This document shows positions 1 through 9,627 of a stretch of 64,000 bases of DNA, one piece after another. Below the pieces are notes generated by a model. That model saw only the letters and a list, made by a program, of their open reading frames with translations. It searched no databases and was not told the DNA's origin. Numbering within the stretch: the first letter of the stretch is position 1; every line of letters begins with the position of its first letter. The stretch comes from Basidiobolus meristosporus CBS 931.73 (Eukaryota; Basidiobolomycota; Basidiobolomycetes; Basidiobolales; Basidiobolaceae): assembly GCA_002104905.1 (NCBI GenBank), contig MCFE01000243.1, positions 1-64,000 of the forward strand. Direction: 5' to 3'. The translations under genes and the position numbers were made by a program.

Positions 1-480
1 ATTACAGCACAAATACTTGTTGAGTGGTAGATTTTAATGGAGTTACCTGTTGAGTGCAGGGTTGGGCTGAGTGTTAGTGAAGGGTATAGGGGCTTGTATA
101 GGTCAATACAATTGGCAATTGAGGTACAACTGAAGTCTCATCAGATATAAATCAATTGGTACACATTAAAAGTAAGAGAAACAGTTTAGTCAAGAAGTAA
201 GAAGTCTGAAAAAGAGGTAATAGCTAATAAATACGCACAAATGTAGGAGGTGATAAAATATCTAGGATCAGAAAGTGAGCCAATTGGCAGAGTACTAATC
301 AAAAGCCACCTATGAACTGTTGTGATGAAAATTGTGACTTGGTTTTTTGTGAAAGCTGGGGTGCAATTATTTTTCAATGGTCTCTGCATGGTGTCCTGAC
401 AGGATCAGTGCCTCTTGGCCATGTGACTTTGAATCTGTGATGGCTTTTTGGTGGTATCATCACAACAATTGCTCATAGGG
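1..480 (+). mobile_element. Plavaka-type element, terminal fragment (copy a)
   Basis: This is the last part of the repeat family described at 7599-11802, here in the opposite orientation. Bases 1-150 correspond to the 3' end of the unrecognised accessory ORF, and 150-480 to the non-coding subterminal region. It ends at the family terminus: GCTCATAGGG at 471-480 mirrors the CCCTATGA end seen at 11803. Gypsy coding sequence starts immediately after base 480, so this copy was probably inserted in a Gypsy pol gene. The upstream part lies outside the window. No intact ORF is present. Confidence 0.6.
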
Positions 481-755
481 CTATATCACCAAAAGCATTG
501 ACAGTTGGGAATTTTGAATTGCTGAGAAATAACACTTGAAAGAAGCTTGAGCCACAATGAGCAGGATCTTTCAAGATCATCAGAAAATGTCCATTTGCAA
601 CTTACCAGTGGACAAACAAGGGAATATCCGGGATGATTTAGTACATAGAGACAGACTCAAGCTTGCAAAACTTGATGACAATACTGAACCATCAAGTTAT
701 TGGTATCACAAGAAAAGGGATTCAGGAGAGCCCTCTGAGCTTTAGTAGGGGAGAA
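481..755 (+). pseudogene. Ty3/Gypsy integrase C-terminus, fragment
   Basis: Translation of about 490-745 matches the C-terminal tail of Gypsy polyproteins, including an LLRN motif, KIIRKCPFATYQ-like text and a DRLKLARLDD-like tail. The same text recurs at 32300-32575, where it is in frame (FEPQWMGPF followed by KCPFAIYQ). The reading frame here carries a stop and a shift near 545-560. A purine-rich tract (GTAGGGGAGAA, 745-755) directly precedes an LTR, as expected of a polypurine tract. The rest of this element was lost upstream, where the copy-a fragment begins. Confidence 0.65.
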
Positions 756-1123
756 TGTTATGATCTACTGCTTGAATGTTTAAGTTAGATCAGCACTTAT
801 TCATATTCATTAGTTTTATGTTTAGCCTCTTGGTATATTAGTATTATCAATCAAATCAGTAGTATTAGCCAGCAGATGAATCAGCAGATCCTTATCAGAC
901 AGAAATACGTATATAAAGTGGGATTTAAATGGAAGATGATGATGCTATCAAATGAGTCATCAGCCATAACCTACATTAGGAGATCTAACTAGTCATCAAA
1001 TGATTGGACAAAATATATATTAGGTCCTGCCAAACTCTCAATAAAATTCAGTTCAAGTGTTAGTGAATACAACACTAGCTAGGCTCCCTATTCCTCTACA
1101 GCTCTTATATAAGACTTTTAACA
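756..1123 (+). repeat. Gypsy LTR (family A)
   Basis: The repeat starts TGTTATGATC immediately after a polypurine tract and ends near TTTTAACA, about 368 bp. A second copy lies at 32586-32959 behind the same pol tail and polypurine tract. It contains an ATATAAAG-like box (about 909-917) and AATAAAA near 1041, fitting a promoter and polyadenylation region. The 3' boundary is the least certain point, because the two copies differ in their last 30 bases. Confidence 0.6.
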
Positions 1124-2433
1124 AGAGAACAAGGAGATTTTTGCCTTCATTGCCATAGGCTCTTCTATGTCAATCATGTCAGAGTTAATAGCAAAATGTC
1201 TAAAGCTAGGAACAGTCCCCCACAACATCATTCAAGTGCAGCTAGCAAGTAACCATTAGATGTGTGGTAATGGAAAGTATTTCATTACTACATATCTCAG
1301 AACCAATATTGCACTCATTTCTTTATTTTGCTTTTTGCTATTGTGACACACAAGTGAAAGATCATGAATTTTCAACTTCAAAGGACAAATGCTCCAGACC
1401 CCAACAAGAAACTCACCCAAGAATATTATTTCATGCAGAGCACTGAGTAGCCAACACATGTTTCAAATTGCAGCTCATTTGATGCAGTTCTCAAGGAGGT
1501 GCAATCAAAAGAGACCAAATATCATATATACTAGGCCTCTATTGCTAGGATTACTATTGCAACTTTGTATTACATGTATTGCTTGCACAATTGTCCAAAA
1601 ACTTTGTTCCTTCAAAACTTTCAAATATATGACTTCCCCAGCTGAAAAATGAAGGAGAGCCTCTCTTCCCAGAATCTCCACACCACAATTACATGTTTAA
1701 AGGTTATAATACTTCCTCAGCATCACTTGCACTGTTGAGTATTCTGACTTTGATTGGTACTACATTAGTAAAGAGACTGCAAGGCTAAAAAGACTCCAAT
1801 CTAAGTTCTACAAGAAAACTACCACTTTTCTGTTGGAAAAGTCCTCTCTAAGAAACCCCTTTACTCTGAAGACACCCCTTTAGAGACCCCTTGAAAAAAC
1901 CCCTTTACTCAAAAGAAGCCCCATTAGGCACCCCTTTGGTGTAAAGTCCACTTTAGTGACCACGGTAAGAAGCCCCTTTACTCTGAAGACACCCCTTTAG
2001 GTCTCAAGACCCCTTTACAGACTTCTACACTACACCTCTTTAGGTTAGAGGAGAGTTCAAAATCTCCATTTTTGGAAATATTTTCTCTGAAAGGAAAGTG
2101 ACTTCCAAATAAGGAAACATTACAGTAAAAGTCAATAAGCCCAACAGTTGACAGACGGTCAGAAAACTGCTGTAGAAGTGAGAAACACTCCCTATAGTAT
2201 ATTTTGAGCCTAAGATCGAGGATACTTATGAAAGGTATATCTCTTATTGGTATACCAAACTCCCAATGCACTATTTCAGTATTAGCATACTGGAAGTTGT
2301 TGTATATTGCTGATTAGCCTCTACATGATAGAACAAGTCCCAAACTAATTGCAATACAGCACAACCAGAATTTGGTGGAGGACCTGGGTAGTTTGAACCG
2401 TTCATTATACAGGCATCCAGAAATATTACAAGA
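1124..2433. other. no gene recognised; decayed repeat-like DNA
   Basis: Small overlapping ORFs occur on both strands (for example 1264-1446 and 1389-1652) but none resembles a known protein and none dominates. The stretch lies between a Gypsy LTR and a Gypsy gag ORF, so it may be leader or unrelated decayed repeat. It includes the pyrimidine-rich repeat at 1850-2035. CpG is nearly absent. Confidence 0.4.
1850..2035. repeat. imperfect short-period CCCCTTTA repeat
   Basis: The motif ACCCCTTTAG or GCCCCTTTACT recurs about ten times within 190 bases. A longer unit, CCCCTTTACTCTGAAGACAC, appears twice (about 1855-1874 and 1974-1993). It is a low-complexity array with irregular spacing. No function is evident. 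Confidence 0.7.
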
Positions 2434-3613
2434 ATGACCAATACACCACTACTGGAGTTCACAGCCATGCTTAAAGGTGTTATTCTAGTAAGATTCTCAG
2501 GAGAGAATGGCACTGAGTTTCTAGAAGAGTTTAACAATATAGCTGCAGCATATGAGTTATCACACAAGAACAAAATCTAGTTGTTTCCCTCTCTCTGTGA
2601 AGTTGAAGTATCAAGATTTTTACAAAGTTTGGATCCATTTAGGATAATTGTTAGTGTTAACTGTAGCTGGGACACTGCTCAACAAGCTATTTTAGCTGAA
2701 TACCAAAAGGAAGCACAGCTTGTTACACTAAATGAGCTAGAAATGCCTTATAAAAAGACCCAACCCTTGCAAAAGTGTACTCAAAAGTTTGAGTCAAAAG
2801 CAAGGCATGTTGAAGCAGCTATTGGAATTCCAAGATATTATCAAAGAGACTTTTTTCTGATGAATGTGCCTCTTGAGATTTGCAATTCCATTAGTCATCA
2901 AGTTCAGGCTACAAGCTCCTATGTCAATGTAAAACAAATGGTACAAAACTATCAATCAGAGAGACAAGTCATGGATTTCATTAATATTGAAATGAGTATT
3001 TCCACTCCAGCTAAACAAATTCTTCTTTGTACAAATAACTCACAGAGTAATCAGGTTAATGAAATAATTGATGCATTAGGAACACTGACACTTAAGTTGG
3101 ACTCTCAAAGTGTACCATCATCTAGCATCAACAAAGTAAGACCAGAAAATCCTAAAACAACCAGTAATTATCCATGGCAAACCAAATGTTGTGTGTACTG
3201 TGAGTCTACTGAACATAGATGTTATTGTTGTCTAATAATAAATATTGATATTGACAGTCATAAAGTTATGATTGATTGCTATGGGAAGATCTGTGATATT
3301 TCTGGAAGCCCCTTGCCTATCAACAGAGGTAGTGATGGAATGAGTTCTCAACTACTTGCTTAAGAAGAATTAGGTAAAAGCACCACAAAATCAAATTTCA
3401 TAGAAATCCAAAAGACTGCGGAAATTCCAATCAATGAACATTATATACTCACAATATCAGACCTACCAGGGCAGGTCCAAGAATATCTAATGGAAAAAGC
3501 AGAAGTTGAAAAATTTAATTGCCTTATTGATAAGACAAGATATGTCTCTATAGAGAACAATTCTAAAAAGGTGTATACCTACAAAAGTAATCAGCCAGTT
3601 GTTGAAATAGCAG
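2434..3613 (+). pseudogene. Ty3/Gypsy Gag, decayed
   Basis: An ATG at 2434 opens a frame reading FSGENGTEFLEEF, a typical start for fungal Gypsy Gag proteins of the type with a self-associating capsid region. It is interrupted by an in-frame TAG at 2578, continues as a 260-codon open stretch to a TAA at 3361, and stays in the same frame to about 3613. A zinc-knuckle-like segment (CCVYCESTEHR, about 3185-3220) and the following tail resemble Gag C-termini of mushroom Gypsy elements. A 1-kb LTR inserted at 3614 splits Gag from the protease region. Two in-frame stops make a functional product unlikely. Confidence 0.7.
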
Positions 3614-4681
3614 TGCGGTGGTGGATAAGTCCAAGGGAGAGATATGTCCAAAACTTTCAAGTGTTTTGTGTGTGGGGAGCTCACTAGGTGCAGTAACCTC
3701 TGGCAAATACTTGCTAGGAATACTTGGGTTCTGACTCTAATCTAATGTGAAGGGGAATAAAGCCACAAGCTTGTCAAGGGAAAACTATTGAGCTACAATC
3801 CCCAACTTGGTTGGCATCTTAACAGAAGTATGTGCTGAGTTCAGCTTCCTTTGAGATGACAATGTACTAAAGCTTCCAAAGTCAAAGCAACTGTAAACTC
3901 CACCAGCAGGGACTTGATAAAAATGTAGCTGTGGTAAATAGTTACAAACACAGAAAAGTATCTTTGCCAGTACAAGAACAAACTTGGGAAAGAATCAAAT
4001 ATAATAAAAGATGCCTACTCTGACTATTTCTCATATGTAGTGCCTCCAAGGTCAGTTGACTGTCAGGGCGGTTTCCTGGTAGTGCCCTGTGGTCTGCGGT
4101 TAGAAGTTCAGGTAGCAGCAGATAGCAGTGATCACACAAATCAACAAGTTGGTATGTTGATAAAAGGGATGATGACTTATTGTTGAGGGATTGCCTCCCT
4201 TATGTACTTCTCTCACTGGTTAAGTGATTACTAATTATAGTGTTCCAGAAAGTTCCAGAGATCAACAGAAATCTTAATGACATCAGAACGAGCTGAGTAT
4301 TCTAAGTAGGTACCAGAAGGTTCTAAGAGGCACAGCACATCCAAACAATCAGGAATCAGTACTATGAAACCTGTGTAAGATAGGGATACCATATATGGTA
4401 TAGAAATGGTAGGGATGGTGACATGGGTTGATCATGTGTCACAGGTACTGGCAAGGGTATTTGCCTAATATAGAGGCGCTTACACCTAGTAATCTTACAT
4501 AAAGTGAGAGATAACTTATGCATTTAAGTAAGCCGGTGTGATAGTCAGCTGGCTTATTGGATAGTACTCATCAAGTACAACAAATGGGATAAAACTAAAA
4601 TAAGTGTAGTACAGAAATAGGGATGTAGAAAATATGGGAATGAGCACATTTGTCAGTGGGTGTCACTGTGATCCCACAACA
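3614..4681 (-). repeat. solo LTR, long family D, inserted in Gypsy
   Basis: About 1068 bp that is nearly collinear with 43701-44775 and, in opposite orientation, with 30541-31360. It begins TGCGGTGGTG and ends CCCACAACA, so it keeps TG...CA ends. It interrupts Gypsy coding sequence. The flanks (AGCAG and CCAGT/ACCAG) suggest a decayed 5-bp target duplication, but this is not clean. A perfect CCATATATGG palindrome is at 4389-4398. No ORF of note lies inside, which fits a solo LTR. Confidence 0.65.
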
Positions 4682-5300
4682 CCAGTACAGCCAGAAGCAT
4701 CAAAAATTCAAAAAGAACACTTGCAATCTCAATCTCAGTATGACACTAATGCAATTACACAGAAAGTTATCAATAAATTATGGAAATTCCCATTTCCACA
4801 ACTTAAAAATCAAAAAATGTTCACCACTATCAACAATCTCAGTCAACTACTACCAGAGATGGTTAAGCCTATGAGCAAAGATATCCTAATGAATTATCAA
4901 GAGCAGTCTTCAACAACATTATCAAGTGTACAACTAAAATTTGAAGTGGAAAAAGCCTTCTACTCTATTACAACAGGAAGCTATGCTACTACAATCATGA
5001 ATGTTGAAGTGGAATGTGTTTTTGATTTTGGATCAGAAATCAATGCCATCACCGCCATGACTTTTGAAAAAATCAAATTACCATTAAAAGAAGTTGAATG
5101 GAATATGATAATTGCTACAGGTGCAACAGAGAAGATCCTTAGACTTTGCCACTCTGTACCAGCTGAAATTGGAGGAATCAGGGTTACTTCTCCCTTTTTC
5201 ATTATTGCCAATGGACCCACTTTTGAGGTATTGTTGGGACAACCATATGAGAGAAAATCTCTTCTACAAGCTGATAACAGACCTGATATAAGCTTATGAC
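4682..5300 (+). pseudogene. Ty3/Gypsy protease region, decayed
   Basis: The open frame contains a retropepsin-like segment: VECVFDFGSEINAI, then a flap-like ATGATEKIL, then FEVLLGQPYERKS. The family signature is a catalytic DSG or DTG, but here the serine or threonine is phenylalanine (DFG), which should abolish activity. It continues the Gag at 2434-3613 across the inserted LTR. The frame is open from 4634, but the first 48 bases belong to the LTR. Confidence 0.75.
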
Positions 5301-6375
5301 TGACAATCACATTTGACAATCAAGAAAGAAGGGCAACCTTTTGTGCAGTAGAACAGAATAATCCAAGAAATGCAGACTGAATTCCAGTACAAAATACTCA
5401 GGTGTATAAGGATATTCTGTTTTATGATCAACACTTCATTATGTCAACAACAAGTAAGACAAGTGCCAAGTATAAGGCAGTTGCATTGAAAGCAAAGCCA
5501 GTATCTACCGGAATCTCACCATCTGCCCACAACAATCCTCAAATGGAGCCTTTGCACAAATATGAAAAAGTCAGACTCACAGAAGAGAAGCTCAAGGAGG
5601 TAGCCATTGGGACTACTATTACCACTGAGGAGAAATGCCTCTTTTTGACTATGCTGCAACACTATGACAATGTCTTTGCATTTAATGATGCACAAAGAGG
5701 ATGTTTATACACAGAGCCATTTTCACCGGTTAAGATCCATACCATAGAACATACACCATGGGTACTGAGATCATATCCTATTCCCTCAGGATTACTGAAC
5801 AAAGTGATTAAAATGCTACAATCCAGATTTCAAAGTGGAGTTATTGAAGATAGCTATGGACCTTACTGTAGTCCCTGTTTTACACTATTGAAGAAAAATA
5901 GAAGTCTATGGTTTATTCATGACATACAGCATTAGATAAGGTCACCATCAAAGAAGCCATGCAATCACCCATACAATATGAGTATATTGAGTCATTTACT
6001 GGATATCCTCCGGCAAAAACATTGGATCTTTATTCAGGATGAAACTAAATACGTCTGGATCCTGACTCAAGAGACTTCACCCCTATGGATACACCAATAG
6101 GACTCATAAGGATGACAAGATTTCCTCAAAGATGGACTAACTCTCTGCAAAACTATCAATGTTCAGTGATTTGGGTTTTGGATGACTGTTTCCCTGAAAT
6201 ATGTCAGCCATTTCTTAGAGAAAAGGATACATCACATGTCTTACCTCAAGTCAGAAGATATATATATGATCACATATGCACTGTTGAAAGGGTCATGAGT
6301 GGCATGAAGAACAGGCAAATGCTATGTCAACATTACTTGAGTCATTATCAAAGCCACCTGTCTTAGCAGCTATAG
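5301..6375 (+). pseudogene. Ty3/Gypsy reverse transcriptase, broken
   Basis: The N-terminal RT region is readable at 5402-5935 (KIHTIEHTPWVLRSYPIP, then QSGVIEDSYGPYCSPCF, then FIHDIQH), where it stops. A further RT piece follows in another frame: LDPDSRDFTP at about 6050 and MTRFPQRWTN at about 6110. The catalytic FIDD box expected after the conserved WVLDD-like stretch is not preserved, and part of the fingers region between 5936 and 6050 is compressed or shifted. Fungal Gypsy RTs of the type with RFVHDIQ and LTRLPQGWTNS are the closest family known to me. Confidence 0.75.
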
Positions 6376-6850
6376 ACAACAGTGTTATTGATTCACAACC
6401 AATCATTGTATCAGTTAATAGCTCTGGAATTGGGGTTGGGGGAATTAAGACCCAAGATTCAAAAGACCATGGTTGACAACCTTGCAAATATCTTAGTAGA
6501 CTATTCAAAGAAAATCAGCTTAACTATCCATCTATCAAGAAAAAAGCACTGTGAGTACTCTAGGTACTCAAAAAGCTAATGCCATACTTATTAGGAGTGC
6601 ACTACATGCTGGAGGTTGATGCCAAGCCATTATTAAGAATGTTGATCAAGTTGGAGCTTTTGCCCCATCCTATTCTAGCATAGTGGATACCATACATCCA
6701 GATCCTTGACTTTACACTGAAACAAATACCAGGAGCCAATCACAAAAGACCTGATACCTTATCTGGAAAGCAATCAAACTCACTGTACTTAACTGATGAT
6801 GATGAGATTGATAAGTTTCTTGAAAACACAAGTCTTGGATTCTCATTCTG
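6376..6850 (+). pseudogene. Ty3/Gypsy RNase H, broken
   Basis: Text such as VLAAIDNSVIDSQPIIVSV, YLLGVHYMLEVDAKPLL and FTLKQIPGANHKRPDTLSG is spread over more than one frame with a stop near 6480 and shifts near 6555. Order and spacing match the RNase H domain between RT and integrase in Gypsy pol. No single open frame covers it. Confidence 0.65.
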
Positions 6851-7597
6851 ACATATGAAACAAAGCAATTATCACCAAGTTAAGGAATTTGTTACATCAC
6901 TCAGTGGTCCTGCTGATATTCCCACAAATCAAAGCACAAATTTTAAAAAGAAGGCTTTGAGGTTTGTACTGCCTGACAGCACACTTTTCAGAAAAAGCAA
7001 ACATGGAGTCCCTCAGCAGTATATACTTAGCAAGCATGATCAAGAGAAGATCATTCAAGAATAGCATGAATCTGAATCAGAAGGTCATACAGGAATTACA
7101 TCAACATATACAAAATCTCCTTAGGGTATTTTTGGCCAATGCTATACACCAACACAAAAGAATATATGAAAATATGTATTCCTTGTCAAAGAAGACACAA
7201 CTAAAAGATGCATGAGCCACTTCACAAGATATACACATATTATGCTTGGCAAATTGCACATGTAGACATTATACATTTACTAAGGGCAACAGGAGGGTAT
7301 AAGTATGTAGTGGACTGTTGTGATAACTTTACTGGTAGGATACAGGCTAGAATGCTGAAACAAGCAAATGCAAAAGCAGTAGCAAGATTTGTTAAAGAAG
7401 AGGTGTATTTCAGATATGGTTCAGTTGGTGCCCTAATTGCAGATAATGAGGAATATGAATCTTATGAAATACAAGCACCTGCAATGAGGCATGAAACCAA
7501 GTATATGCATACTACACTATATCACCCACAAGCAAATTCACCAGTTGAACGTGGACATTCTGCTTTGCAAACACATTAGCAAAGCTTAGGCATGAAA
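6851..7597 (+). pseudogene. Ty3/Gypsy integrase, truncated
   Basis: A linker and zinc-finger remnant (6855-7064) precedes an integrase core at 7208-7579: HVDIIHLLRATGGYKYVVDC, then GALIADNEEYESYE, then YHPQANSPVERGHSAL. These give the D, D and E positions of the rve domain. The glycines of the usual DNGGEF motif are altered to DNEEY. Homology stops at about 7597, where the Plavaka-type terminus begins, so the C-terminal tail is missing here. Confidence 0.75.
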
Positions 7598-7948
7598 AAC
7601 CCCCATGAGAAGTTATTGAGATGATCCTGTCAAAAGGCCATCACAAGGTTAAAGTCCCATGCTTAAGAGGTACTGATCCTGTTAGGACACTGTCCAGAGA
7701 ACATTGAAAAATAATAACACCCCAGATTTTGCAAAAAACTGGATCAAAACTTTTCATTACAACAACATATAGGTGGCTTTTGATTGGTTCCCTGCCAATT
7801 TGCTCACCTTCTGATCCTGGACACTCTATTGCTTCTTACATTTGTGTGCATTGATTGGCTATTGCCTCTTTTTCACACTCCTTACTTACTGACTCAACTA
7901 TTTCTCTTACTTTTCATGCATACAAGTTGATTTATTTCCATTGAATCT

Positions 7949-9428
7949 TCAGTTGTACCTCAATTGCCAATTGTATTGACCTATACAAGTCCCTAAACCA
8001 TTTACTAACATTAAGCCAACACCACACCCAACAAGTAACTCCATTAATATCCTCCACTCAACAAGTATTTCTGCTGTAACACTCTGGTCCCACAACTTTG
8101 GCAGTAACCCAATGGTTTTATGCCACTGTTCATTTACTGGCTCCCACACATCCTGGTCTTCAGCTGGCACTGCATGGTCTAGCACATCATATGCCAGTCT
8201 TTGCAACAAATCCTTGCAATATTCCAGTGCATTATATTGAGCACTGCTCTTGAAGAAGTGCTGCAACCTCTTGGTGTACCTATTAATGTTCCAAAATCTC
8301 ACTGAAGGCATTGTGATAGCCTTACAAGCTCTTATTGTTGTAGCCTTGTCTGACAGTGGGATCCCCACTCTGTCAACAATGGAGGCTGTGGAGGCAGCGG
8401 TAGACAAATTGCCTTTTTCAACATACTCATCTACCTTGCTGGAGTGTAGCTCAATTTGCTGGGCTTCCAAATCTTGTGAAAACAGCTGTTTTCTTGTTGG
8501 TAATTCTTCTTGGCTATGATAGTATTTGGCCTGCTTCAGGCTTGCAGCATTAATGGGCAAGAACTGCAGTTTTTTTGCATACCTCCCTGTCTCAGGCTTG
8601 GGTAGACATTTTCCTCTTAACCTTTTCCTTTTTCACTGCCAGGTCTTTCACTGCTACTTTGTCTGAGCACTTCTTGTAAAGAACAACATTTTCTCCTTGA
8701 TAAATTCTGCTCTGACACATCTGTTTTGACCTGCTTATCCATTCCTGGCACTCTTCTGGCAGCCTGACCTTTTGTATTGGCTTGTTATGAGCTCTCAGCT
8801 GTAGTTGTGTTGGGCTCCTGAAAAAGTGGCTGGCTTTTATCACTGCCAGGTCCTTCACTGCTACATTGACTGTGTGCTTCTTGAGTGGTATTATGCATTT
8901 TCCTTGGTAAATGTTGCGCTGGTGGATCCATGTCTGCATGCCTGTCCCTAATTGGCACTCTTCCAGCCACCTGATGTCTGTTTGACGCTTGTCCGGAGCT
9001 TTTGACCTGGCTTGTAATGGGCTCTTAAAGAAGCTGCAGGTATTTAGCCATAGCTACCCTTGTTCTTCTGCCTTTGATAGTTTCTGCTATTCTTAAGATA
9101 CTTTCTTAGCATACCAATACTGGCCCAAAATCTTTTTGCCCATTTGGATCCAGGATAATGCTCATGGAGCAAATCAACGTGCATTCTGCTTAGCCTTGAG
9201 TTCCTGATGGTCTCAAGGTATGCCACCCTGAAGGTGATGGCATGCTAAGCTTCTAAAGGCCTCTTGTGTATTAGCCCATTCTTCATTATTGCACTCAACA
9301 GCTTCACAGATCTTCATTGTCTTTTGATTTTTAGGCTTTGGTACAAACACCACATTATCTCCCTCCCATGCTGTGATAGGTTTTTCTATGTGCATTATCT
9401 TTGGGCACTGTTGTTGGGCTTCAGACAC
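7949..9428 (-). pseudogene. unrecognised accessory ORF of the Plavaka-type element
   Basis: The longest open part (8560-7949, about 200 codons) is conserved with 12829-12134, 42738-42457, 40593-40324 and plus-strand remnants at 36900-37400 and 44780-45060. Conserved text includes RLQHFFKSSAQ, ALEYCKDLLQRLA and DVWEPVNEQWHK, followed by VEWRILMELLVGCG and LYRSIQLAIEVQL. Further upstream pieces in shifted frames (8939-8592, 9226-9044, 9428-9213) contain HEHYPGSKWAKRFWASIGML and ITAWEGDNVVFVPKPK, and copy e repeats this order, so the ancestral protein was probably at least 450 aa. I recognise no domain. It is rich in charged and helix-forming residues and shows no membrane segment. Its divergent placement beside a transposase suggests a transposition helper or DNA-binding subunit, but that is inference. 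Confidence 0.55.
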
Positions 9429-9627
9429 TGTACGGTATTCCTCTGCAGTTACATTGCAAAATGGCTCAATTCATGGCTGTGAAACTGCACTACCTGAGTT
9501 CCTTCTTTGCAGCTAAGATATTGCTTTCTCTACCTGAGCTACTGATTGCTCTATGCATATTATCCCCACATCCTCTTTCTGGACTATTACCTGACTCAAC
9601 ACCAAAAGAGAAGAGAAAAAAGACCAT

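Noticed and set aside
1256-1652. Three overlapping small ORFs on both strands
   Set aside because: They overlap each other in different frames, resemble nothing, and lie in decayed repeat DNA.
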